NCBI GenBank assembly: GCA_026119855.1
Contig: JAOWBW010000250.1
Location: 62,001 to 126,000 of the forward strand
Length of the DNA stretch: 64,000 bases
Origin: Campanula takesimana
Lineage: Eukaryota; Streptophyta; Magnoliopsida; Asterales; Campanulaceae
Direction: 5' to 3'
The notes beneath the pieces were generated by a model. That model did no database searches, was not told the DNA's origin, and saw nothing but the letters and a program-made list of their open reading frames with translations. Below are positions 54,970 through 64,000 of this stretch, in pieces. Numbering within the stretch: position 1 is the stretch's first letter; the number at the start of each line of letters is the position of its first letter. A program made the translations under genes and the position numbers.

Positions 54970-55385
54970 AATAGTTCCAATCTTTCAATGGCTGAGACAT
55001 TGATATGAACGATGCGTATGTTGGTCTGAGTCAAATTTTTGAAAGCCGACCCCAGGTTGGCTAAAGTATCTGCTTGTGAGTTTTCTTCCCGGGTGAATTT
55101 GTTCTAACTTGAAGCTTTGAAATTTTCTGGCTAAGATCTTTACAATTCCTAGGTACAAAGTCATCTTTACTTTCTTAGCTGCATAGGACCCATTAAAATG
55201 ATTAACTAATAATAATGAATCATTATATACCTGGATGACTTTGACGTTAAGATCTAGTGCCACGGTTAATCCCATGATAAGAGCTTCATATTCTGCTTCA
55301 TTGTTGGTGGCTTTGAAATCACAACTAATCGCCTAGGGTATGATGTCCCCTTGTGGTGATTTCAGTACAATTCCAAGACATGTTC
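54970..55385 (-). pseudogene. aRNH of Tat-like element F
   Basis: Minus-strand frames read CDFKATNNEAEYEALIMGL and VIQVYNDSLLLVNHFNG, the E and D parts of an archaeal-type RNase H. Frameshifts break it near 55080. At its low end it joins, across the D insertion, the linker and integrase at 36671. Its high end is cut by Tekay-like element G at 55385. Confidence 0.75.
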
Positions 55386-57568
55386 TATCACGACCCGAAA
55401 TATAGGCTCTATTTTATTAGTAATTAAATTATTTTTATTTAATTAATTGCTTATTTATTTATTTAAATTATTATTCATTTAAATATTATGTGTGCATTTT
55501 ATGTTTCATAATAATTATGCCTAGCATTTTAATTGGGTCATTTGGGTTAGTGTGGTATTGTTGGATCTTAATTGATAGTTGGGAGTGTAGTATTTGTGTG
55601 TAGTGTGAGAGAGGGGGCCTAAGTGTAAGTGTTTGAAATTATTTCCCTACTCCCTCCCTATTTCCCTCACCTTCTCCCTCACTCTTTCACTCATCTCCCT
55701 GGAAACTCTCTCTCTCTCTCTTGGGTATTGGTAAGTTTTTCTTTCTTTATCTTCTCTCTTCATTTTCTCCATCTTCCCATCATCATCTCTCAATTCTTAA
55801 AACTTGAACCGTGTTAAGATCGTCGATAGGATCGTAGGAAGCCAAAAAGAATCGAAATCCATCAACTTTGAGAATTTGCAGGTAAGTTACTTTTCCCCCA
55901 TTTCGATGCTAAAATGTTCATATCACGTTTTTATGATGATTGATGTGTTACATTTGAAGTTTGGTTGGGTTTTGAATTTGTTTGGAATTTATTTTGGGTT
56001 TTGATCAAAAAATGGTGATTTTGGAATGTTGGGTTTGATTCTTTGTTTTGGGTTGATGAATGGTGTATTGGAGTCCCCACCCTAGTTATAAATTGTTTTG
56101 GTACATTAGTACATGAGTTGGAAGTTGGGATTTTGGTTAAATGTGTTTTGGGTTGAAAATGGAAGAACCCATGTTGTTCTTCCCGATTTCTGGCAATTCC
56201 GGCATATTGGGCGACCGCCCAAAATCGTATGGGCGACCGCGCATCTTTCTGAGAGCTTTTGTTCTTGTTTTGAGGCACTTTGGGCGACCGCACAACCCAA
56301 CGTGGGCGGCCGCACAGTCCTCTGAAAGTTTACATTTTGTTAAATTGTGTGATTAACGAATGCGTTGTGATCCAATTCTTGGGTGTCCTCCTAGTTGACC
56401 TTAGTGAACATTGTAGTGCATTCTAGTGATAGAATTGAGTCATTTGTGATCAAGTTTGTGTTTGAAATTAAGTAAGTGTTAAGTGTCATTGTTGGAACAC
56501 TTTATTGATTGGGTTTGATTCCTTTGTGAACAAATACGAGATGGAATTTGATTAAGTATCATTTTGGGAATGTGGTTCATCTTTGATGCACGGTTTGTAT
56601 TGGTTTACCTTTGTGGTGATTTAATTGGATTGGTTCCCTACTTTGGAACCTTAAGTTGTTCATTCATGCTAAATTATTATTACTTAGCATTTATTTGGAA
56701 GCCCAACTGGCATATTTGTTGCATCGGGCGATGGGAAGGATTATAATGGCAAAGCCAAGTCCATTATAATGTTGACCATTGTTTTGCCCTTACTATACCC
56801 CTTCTCCAGATTGGCCTTGGAAAGGATAAGTCAGCGTTCCTTTGTGAATGTATCTGGCTAACGGGCATGACTTTGTGTCATGGTCCTTGTCCTTTGTGAC
56901 ACTTTTATGGTTATTGGTTCCGGTACCGGGGTTTTCTCTTCGGCTTTCATGCTATTATGAAGATGATGATTTGTTGATTATTGAAGCTGCGCAGCGATCC
57001 TTTATTTGGATGTTCCGGTTTGGAAAACATTGGCTATATCCTTTGTTATGTGTTTATTTCCGCTGCTATCTGTTATGTGATAACTGCTATGTGCTATCTC
57101 TGATTTATTATTGTATATTGCATCATAGCATGTCATGTAGTTGCATTAGTAACTTATTGAGATTTATCTCACCCCCCTTTCTTTTATCTTTGTTTTTCCT
57201 TAACCCCCCCCAGGTGCTAAGGATTAGTCTCGCTGATCACGAGAAAGAGGACGTCGAGTGTGGATCCATTCTTTTGGGGAAGGTTATTATAGGTTGGTTT
57301 ACATTATGTAAATGTGTAACCATTTTGGGATAGTTGTACCAAACAATGACGTCACTAAGATTTGTATATTTGTATTTTTGTTGTGCATAAACTTGTGGAA
57401 GTTTATGATAGCTGTAATTGGTTTTTTATCAAACATGGTTTTGTAAAACTTTGGATCATCACCTTTTGGTATTAAATGGAATTTTTAACTTCAGTATTTC
57501 TGAGTTTTAGTTTTAGAGTCGACGTCCAGCTCGCGGTCCCGGGGCCCGCGGGGTCCGGGGTCGCGACA
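55386..57568 (+). mobile_element. 5' LTR of element G
   Basis: 2183 bp, homologous in inverse to 60471-62577. It starts TATCACGACCC (first bases TA where H has TG, a G-to-A change) and ends GGTCGCGACA. Four GGGCGACCGC/GGGCGGCCGC words lie at about 56208-56316 in two pairs. Two short ORFs inside are not supported as genes. Confidence 0.88.
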
Positions 57569-57570
57569 GT

Positions 57571-57582
57571 TGGTATCAGAGC
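57571..57582 (+). other. Primer-binding site of element G, tRNA-iMet type
   Basis: TGGTATCAGAGC two bases after the LTR end, complementary to the 3' end of initiator tRNA-Met. Confidence 0.9.
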
Positions 57583-57689
57583 TATGGCATTAGCTCTAAG
57601 TATAAGTCTAGGTGGATTAGTATGACCTAGGTGGGTAGTAGTGTGCGGAGTGATTAACGGTTGATGTTTTATGCAGGTGATTGTTCTCA

Positions 57690-58973
57690 ATGTCTGGAAG
57701 AAGAAACAGAGGAGGTACTAGTGGGGCACAGAATTAGTATGATACGAGGGAAGAAGCCCGTGCCATGTTTCAAGGCATGTTCGAGGCGGCCATGAAGGCC
57801 ATACATGATCAAGGTCCGAGGGTAGAACAAGCACCACCCCGCTTTGGATTGGAGCAATTTCTGAAGTTGAAACCGGTTGAATTCAATGGGGAGCCCGATG
57901 TAAGGAAAGCTGAGTTGTGGATTGAGTCCATAGAGAAGATTTATGATGTATTGGGTGTTCGGATGAGGACAAGGTCCGGTTTGCGGCTTACAAGCTTGTG
58001 GGAGCCGCCGAGCATTGGTGGAAAGGTATTAAAGCTACTTGGGATGATACGCACACGGTAGCATTTCATTCCGGTTGTTGATTAAAACCGAAAGGAGATC
58101 GAGCTACTCAACTTGGAGCAAGGATTGTTGTCTATAGCACAATACTCGGCTAAGTTCATAGAATTAGCCCGATATTGTGACTATTTGGTGAGGACCGAGG
58201 AACAAAAGGCTATGAGATTTATTCGGGGATTGAAGACCTCCATCCGTACTCAACTTATTGCTCAACGGATAGTGACATTCCAAGATGCGGTGGACCGAGC
58301 CTATTTGATAGAGCAAGATATTGGGGAACATAAAAGGAAGACCGAGGTGGCCAACCCGAGTAAGCAAGGAGCGCAGAGCAAGTCACAACCAAGGATTGAA
58401 AATCGAGGTAACTTTGGGGGACAATCTCAGTCCCGAGGGCAACCGATCCCAAGGAACCCGGGTACCACTTCCGGGAACCAAGGGAGCCAAATTAGGAAGC
58501 CTTGTACCTTTTGTCAAAAGGTAGGCCATGCGGAGGATAGGTGTTGGAAAAAGCAAGGCAAGTGTATCAATTGTGGTGAAATGGGGCACTTTGCGAGAGA
58601 TTGCACGAGGCACCGAGGACAGTCATCCGGGTCAGGGGTTAGTATTAATCAGGGTCAGAAAAGGGATGCCGCCGGGAAGCCCAAGGTCCAAGGGAAAGTG
58701 TTTGCAATGAATCAACAACAAGCGACCGATGATCCATCCGTTATTGGAGGTATTGTTTCTGTGTCTAATGTGAGCGCACGAGCGTTAGTAGATCCAGGAT
58801 CATCTCATTCATACATTTCTGTGCAATTTGCTTCCATGTTTAATGCTGCATTCGAGTCCTTACCGTACGTGCTAGAGGTGTCAACCCCTATAGGAGAATG
58901 CTTGATTTCTGATCGAGTCTTTCGTGCTTGTGACGTGGTTATTTGTGGTCGAGTCCTTTGTGCGGATTGGTAG
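57690..58973 (+). pseudogene. Gag and protease of element G
   Basis: Starts MSGRRNRGGTSGAQN, then a TAG that fits Gln. The capsid-type part has ELWIESIEKIYDVLG, with a local frame excursion (about 57955-58110), and QYSAKFIELARYCDYL. Two CCHC knuckles follow in tandem: CTFCQKVGHAEDRC and CINCGEMGHFARDC. The protease shows ALVDPGSSHSYIS, with DPGS at the active site. A frameshift near 58960 leads into pol. Confidence 0.82.
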
Positions 58974-60470
58974 TTCTTCCTATCCAAGACTTTGATGTCA
59001 TTTTGGGTATGGATTGGTTGAGCAAGTTTCATGCTTCCGTTGATTGCCGTAAGAAAACTGTTACTTTTGCTATTCCCGATGTGCCTAAATTTGTGTTTGA
59101 GGCTAGTCCTCTGAGTAGGAAGGTTCGCTTAATTTCTTTTATGAAAGCGAGAAGATTATTGCATAGTGGTTGTGAGGGGTATTTGTCTAGTGTTCTTGAT
59201 ACTAGGAAAGAATCCCCTAGTTTTGATAGTGTTCGGGTAGTTCGGGAATTTCCCGATGTTTTCTCTACCGAGTATGTTATGCCGCCCGATCGTGAGATTG
59301 AGTTTTGTATAGATCTTTTGCCGGGTACGGCTCCAATTTCGAAAGCACCTTATAGGTTAGCTCCCGCTGAGTTGAAGGAGTTAAAGGTTCAGTTGCAAGA
59401 GTTGCTTGATCGAGGGTTTATCCGCCCTAGTGTTTCCCCGTGGGGAGCACCGGTTTTGTTTGTGCGGAAGAAAGATGGTTCGTTGAGACTGTGTATAGAT
59501 TACCGGAAGTTGAATCAGGTTACGGTGAAGAATAAGTATCCTCTACCGCACATTGATGATTTATTTGGTCAGCTACAAGGATCCGTGGTTTTCTCTAAGC
59601 TTGATTTGAGGAGTGGGTACCATCAGTTGAAAGTTCGATCGGAGGATATTCCGAAGACTGCTTTTCGCACTCGTTATGGTCATTATGAGTTCTTGGTTAT
59701 GCCGTTTGGGTTGACTAACGCGCCGGCCGTGTTTATGGATTTGATGAACCGGATTTTCCATCCTTATCTTGATTCGTTCGTGGTGGTTTTCATCGACGAC
59801 ATTCTTGTTTATTCGAAATCTTGAGATGAGCACGAGTAGCACTTGAGGACAGTTTTATCCGTTCTTGCGAGGGAGAAATTATTTGCGAAGTTTAGTAAAT
59901 GCGAATTTTGGCTCGAGAAGGTGTCATTTCTGGGTCATGTTATTTCGAAAGACGGTATTTCGGTGGATCCTTCAAAGATTGAAGCTATAGTGGATTGGAA
60001 GAGACCCGAGTCAGTGACCGAGATTCGTAGTTTTCTGGGTTTAGCCGGTTATTACAGAAGGTTTATTGAAGGGTTTTCGAGGATTGCTACTCCGATGACT
60101 CAGTTGACCCGGAAGAACGTTCCGTTTGTGTGGACCGAGAAATGTGGCAAGAGTTTCGAGGAATTGAAGAAGAGGTTGACTACCGCACCGATCTTGACTT
60201 TGCCTAATGGGAGCGATGGCCTAGTGATTTACAGTGATGCTTCGAAAGAGGGTTTGGGTTGTGTGTTGATGCAGAATGGGAAAGTAATTGCGTATGCTTC
60301 GAGAAAGTTGACCCCTAGTGAACAGAATTACCCGACTCATGATATGGAGTTAGCGGCTATTGTATTTGCGTTGCACAAATGGAAGCACTATCTTTATGGA
60401 GCGAAGTTTGAGATTTTTACGGATCACAAGAGTTTGAAGTACCTTTTCTCCCAGAGGGAGTTGAGCAACC
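58943..60470 (+). pseudogene. Reverse transcriptase and RNase H of element G, truncated by H
   Basis: RT motifs: PPDREIEFCIDLLPGTAPIS, LRLCIDYRKLNQVTVKNKYP, FSKLDLRSGYHQLKVR, LVMPFGLTNAPAVFM and catalytic VVFIDDILVYSKS. TGA 59822 and TAG 59837 fit Arg and Gln codons. RNase H: VIYSDASKEGLGCVLMQ, YPTHDMELAAIVFALHKWKH and FTDHKSLKYLFSQRELSN, ending where H begins. Sequence and LTRs fit the Tekay/Del clade. Confidence 0.88.
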
Positions 60471-62577
60471 TGTCGCGACCCCGGACCCCGCGGGCCCCAG
60501 GACCGCGAGCTGAACGTCGACTCTAACAATAAACTCCAAAATACCGAAGTTAAAAATTTCATTTAATACCAAAAGGTGATAATCCAAAGTTTTACAAAAC
60601 CAAGTTTGATGAAGACTAAATACAACAATCATAAACTTCCACAAGTTTATGCCCAACAAAATAAAAATATACAATTCTTAGTGACGTCATTGTTTGGTAC
60701 AACTACCCCAAAATGGTTACACATTTACATAATGGAAACCAACCTATATCAACCTTCCCCAAAAGAACGGATCCACACTCGACGTCCTCTATCTCGTGAT
60801 CAGCGAGACTATTCCTTAGCACCTGGGGGGGGGGGTTAAGGAAAAACAAAGATAAAAGGAAAGGGGGTGAGATAAATCTCAATAAGTTACTAATGCAACT
60901 ACATGACATGCTATAATGCAATAAGCAATAAACAATAATTATTATCACATAGCACATAGCAATTATCATATAACAGATAGCAGCGGAAATAAACACATAA
61001 CAAAGGATATAGCCAAGGTTTTCCAAACCGGAACATCCAAATAAAGGATCGCTGCGCAGCTTCAATAATCAACCAATCATCATCTTCGTAATAGCATGAA
61101 AGCCGAAGAGAAAACCCCGGTACCGGAACCAATAACATAAAAGTGTCACAAGGGACAAGGACCATGACACAAAGTCATGCCCGCTAGCCAGATGCATTCA
61201 CAAAGGAACGCTGACTTATCCTTTCCAAGGCCAATCTGGAGAAGGGGTAAAGAAGAGGGCAAAACAATGGTCAACATTATAATGGACTTGGCTTTGCCAT
61301 TATAATCTTTCCCATCGCCCAAACACACACAAAATACCAGCTGGACTTTCACGTAAAGGCTAAGTAATAAAATACTAGCACGATAAACAACAAAGGATTC
61401 CAAAGTAGGGAATCATGCCAATTAATCACCAAGAAGATGAAATGAACAAACAATGCACAATAAAAGTGCTTCAAAATCCCAATTCACCATTAATGAATTT
61501 CAAACACAAACTTGATCACAAAGGACCCAATTCTATCACTAAGGTGTACTACAATGATCACTAGGGTCAACTAAAAGGACACCCAAGACTTAGACCAAAG
61601 CACGTTCTTCAATCACACAAATTAACAAAATGTAAATAATTCAGAGGACTGTGCGGCCGCCCAAAAGAGTATGTGCGGTCGCCCAAACAGTCTCAAGACA
61701 CGACCAAAAGCTTTCAGATAGTTGTGTGGTCGCCCAGGAATTTTTGTGCGGCCGCCCAATGATCTGAATTTCTGGAAATCGGGAAGAACAACATGGGTTC
61801 TTCCATTTTTCAAACCCAAACACATTTCAACCAAAAATCAAACATTCTAACTGGTATATAAATGTACCAAAACAACTCATAAGTCTAAAAGGACTCACAC
61901 AACAACATTTAACAACCAAAATCAAGAATCAAACCCAACATTCCAAAATCACCATTTTTGATCAAAAACCCAAATAAATTCCAAATAAATTGCAAACTCA
62001 TCCAAACTTCCAATATAACAACAAAAGCATTATATGAACATGATATGAACATTTTAGCATTAAAATGGGGGAAAAGTAACTTACTTGAATTTTCTCAAAG
62101 TTGATGGATTTCAAATCTTTTTGAGTCTACGCGATCCTATCGACGATCTAAACAACGTTCAAGTTTTAAGAAATGAGAGAAGATGAGAGGAAGAAGGAGA
62201 AAATGAAGAGAGAAGGAAGAGAAGAGAATGTTTACCTTTTTTGAGAGGGAGAGAGAGAGAAGAGTGCTGGGAGGAGAATGGGGTGAGGGAGAAGATGAGG
62301 AGTAGGGAGGGAGTAGGAAAATTAATTTAAAAACTTACACTTAGGCCCCCTCTCTCACACTACACACACACACTACTCCATACTAACAATTAAGACCCAA
62401 CACTTCTACACTAGCCCAAATAACTCAAGTAAAATGCTAGGCACAAATTATTATGACACATAAATTGCACACATAAATATTTAAATAAATAATAATTTAA
62501 ATAAATAAATAAGCAAATAATTAAATAAAAATCATTTAATTACTAATAAAATAGAGCCTAGATTTCGGGTCGTGACA
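60471..62577 (-). mobile_element. 3' LTR of element H
   Basis: 2107 bp from TGTCACGACCCGAAAT to GGTCGCGACA on the minus strand. Same family as the G LTR, with the same four GC-rich words at about 61652-61758. TGTCACGACCC is a common start of Tekay-type LTRs. Confidence 0.9.
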
Positions 62578-62596
62578 TTCACTCCCCCTTAAAGAA
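62578..62596 (-). other. Polypurine tract of element H
   Basis: The minus strand reads CTTTAAGGGGGAGTGAA immediately before the LTR. Confidence 0.82.
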
Positions 62597-62626
62597 AATT
62601 CGACCCGAATTTTAACGAGACTCACC

Positions 62627-64000
62627 TCAAACAAAAAGCCACGGAAATTTCCTCTCGATCTCATCACGAAGCTCCCACGTCGACTCCTCGATGTTATGAT
62701 TCCTCCAAAGGACTCGAACCAACGCAATGCTCTTGCTCCTCAACTCTTGGACCTTGGAATCTAAAATCCGAACCGGTCGTTCCTCATAAGACATATCTGG
62801 CTCAATATCCTCCGGTATCCTCGGCAACACGTGAGACGGATCATGAACATACTTCCGGAGCATAGAAACGTGGAAAACGTTGTGCAACCGGTCCAAAGAT
62901 GGCGGTAACGCAAGACGATACGCAAGAAGTCCAACCTTTCCCAAAATCTCAAACGGACCAATAAACCTCGGAGCCAATTTGCCTTTCTTCCCAAATCTAC
63001 GAATACCCACCTTCGGCGACACTTTCAAGAATACCAAATCACCAATCTGAAAACTAAGATCTCGCCTTCGGTTATCTGCATAGCTCTTATATCGACTCTG
63101 GGCTGTCTTCAATCTATCCCGGATAACTTTAACTTTCTCAACCGAATCCCGAAGCAAATCACTACCCAAAACTTTCGATTCACCGACCTCATCCCAACAA
63201 ATAGGCGATCTACATTTCCTTCCATACAAAGCCTCAAACGGTGCCATCTCGATACTAGCCTGATAACTGTTGTTGTAAGAGAATTCCACTAACGGTAGGT
63301 GCGAATCCCAAGAATCAGAAAAGTCTATCGCACAAGCTCGCAACATATCCTCAAGAATCTGAATAGTCCTCTCGGATTGACCATCGGTCTGAGGATGAAA
63401 AGCTGTACTGAATCGTAAATCTGTACCCAAAGCTTCCTGAAACGCCTTCCAGAATCTAGAAGTGAACCTCGGGTCTCGATCTGACACAATGCTAACCGGA
63501 ACTCCATGCAATCTGACAATCTCATCAATATAAAGGGTCGCAAGCTTCTCCATCGAATATCTGATGTCAATAGGCAAGAAATGGGCACTCTTGGTCAATC
63601 TATCCACTATTACCCAAACATTGTCATACTTCCTACGGGTACGAGGCAGTCCCGTAACGAAATCCATAGTCACATGCTCCCATTTCCACTCGGGAATCTC
63701 TAACGGCTGAAGCAATCCCGCGGGTCTCTGATGCTCGGCTTTGACCTGCTGACACGTTAAACACCTCGATACGAACTCGGCTATTTCCTTTTTCATATTA
63801 ATCCACCAAAATTGTCGCTTCAAATCCTGATACATCTTCGTACTGCCCGGATGAATAGTATACCTCGATTTGTGACCCTCATCAAGAACTCTCTGTTTAA
63901 TTCCATCAACATCCGGAACACACAAACGACCACGGAAAGTCAACACTCCACTCGAACTAATAGAAAAATCCTCGAAGTTCTTTTCCTTCAATTTACCCAT
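62627..64000 (-). CDS. Integrase with C-terminal chromodomain, element H (partial at window edge)
   Basis: An open frame of at least 457 residues without stops, continuing past the edge. Zinc-binding part: HKSRYTIHPGSTKMYQDL...CLTCQQVK. Catalytic D in VTMDFVTGLP, D in VSDRDPRF, E in GQSERTIQ. Then the GPFEILGKVG region and a chromodomain-like end (SYEERPVRILD, RNHNIEESTWELRDEIERKF). Chromodomains of chromovirus integrases are thought to direct insertion to marked chromatin. The intact frame suggests H is the youngest element here. Confidence 0.9.
   Translation of the reverse strand: MGKLKEKNFEDFSISSSGVLTFRGRLCVPDVDGIKQRVLDEGHKSRYTIHPGSTKMYQDLKRQFWWINMKKEIAEFVSRCLTCQQVKAEHQRPAGLLQPLEIPEWKWEHVTMDFVTGLPRTRRKYDNVWVIVDRLTKSAHFLPIDIRYSMEKLATLYIDEIVRLHGVPVSIVSDRDPRFTSRFWKAFQEALGTDLRFSTAFHPQTDGQSERTIQILEDMLRACAIDFSDSWDSHLPLVEFSYNNSYQASIEMAPFEALYGRKCRSPICWDEVGESKVLGSDLLRDSVEKVKVIRDRLKTAQSRYKSYADNRRRDLSFQIGDLVFLKVSPKVGIRRFGKKGKLAPRFIGPFEILGKVGLLAYRLALPPSLDRLHNVFHVSMLRKYVHDPSHVLPRIPEDIEPDMSYEERPVRILDSKVQELRSKSIALVRVLWRNHNIEESTWELRDEIERKFPWLFV

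Larger units (their letters stand above)
55386..60470 (+). mobile_element. Tekay/Del-like chromovirus G (partial)
   Basis: 5' LTR 55386-57568, initiator-Met PBS, gag and pol up to RNase H, where element H interrupts at 60470. The rest of pol and the 3' LTR would lie beyond H, outside the window. Inserted in element F; the expected target duplication is TGTTC (55381-55385), which should recur at the unseen right end. Confidence 0.85.
60471..64000 (-). mobile_element. Tekay/Del-like chromovirus H (partial), inserted in G in opposite orientation
   Basis: Minus-strand order from the right edge: integrase with chromodomain (64000-62627), polypurine tract, 3' LTR (62577-60471). Its LTR end abuts the RNase H of G exactly. 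The 5 bp at 60466-60470 (CAACC) should recur right of H beyond the window. Confidence 0.87.

Noticed and set aside
56113..56356. ORFs in the G and H LTRs around the GC-rich words (also 61622-61834)
   Set aside because: They occur on several frames and both strands, track the repeated words, and lie inside LTRs.

Overview
The window is plant nuclear DNA made almost entirely of nested LTR retrotransposons. The evidence is Ty3/gypsy gag-pol reading frames of three plant lineages (Tat/Ogre-like, CRM chromovirus, Tekay/Del-like chromovirus), primer-binding sites complementary to tRNA-Arg or initiator tRNA-Met, and LTRs running from TG to CA with 5-bp target duplications. I found no convincing host gene, rRNA or tRNA gene. 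A CRM-type element and the density of nesting suggest a pericentromeric or other repeat-rich region, probably of a dicot; this is inference.

Layout. 1-2207: end of an LTR element with its 3' LTR (LTR1), inserted into a minus-strand Tat-like element (gag 2538-4256, leader to 6479, tRNA-Arg PBS 6480-6497, 5' LTR about 6498-8069). 8070-8969: unassigned. 8970-18790: plus-strand Tat-like element A (truncated 5' LTR, PBS, leader, gag, protease, RT, two RNases H, integrase, antisense ORF), fused abruptly near 18790 to the gag of a second Tat-like element B. B carries a copia-like LTR (23361-24522) and a solo LTR of the LTR1 family (25080-26451, TSD ACTGC), then two antisense plant-mobile-domain-like genes (one with introns), a 3' UTR, a polypurine tract and a 3' LTR (32610-33822). 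35388-36671 and 54970-55385 are two parts of a minus-strand Tat-like element F, split by the complete element D (36672-54969, TSD AATAG). D is itself split by the complete CRM element E (47058-52656, TSD GTTGG). 55386-60470 is Tekay-like element G, inserted in F and broken by Tekay-like element H in opposite orientation (60471-64000 and beyond).

How the parts work: in each element gag forms the particle, protease matures the polyprotein, RT and RNase H copy the RNA, and integrase inserts the cDNA. Tat-like elements have a second archaeal-type RNase H and an antisense extra gene between pol and the 3' LTR. Most frames are dead; nearly all in-frame stops are explained by single C-to-T or G-to-A changes, as expected for silenced, methylated copies. 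E is the least damaged full-length copy (two stops), and the visible H integrase is open.

The most interesting signals are non-coding. They are an array of six small hairpins with a common TGCG loop and different stems in the CRM LTRs; a long-range stem with compensatory changes in three Tat-like leaders; a CTACG/CGTAG hairpin repeated seven times; a GNRA-loop hairpin just after two pol genes; and short GC-rich word cassettes upstream of LTR TATA boxes that differ between copies of one LTR family.
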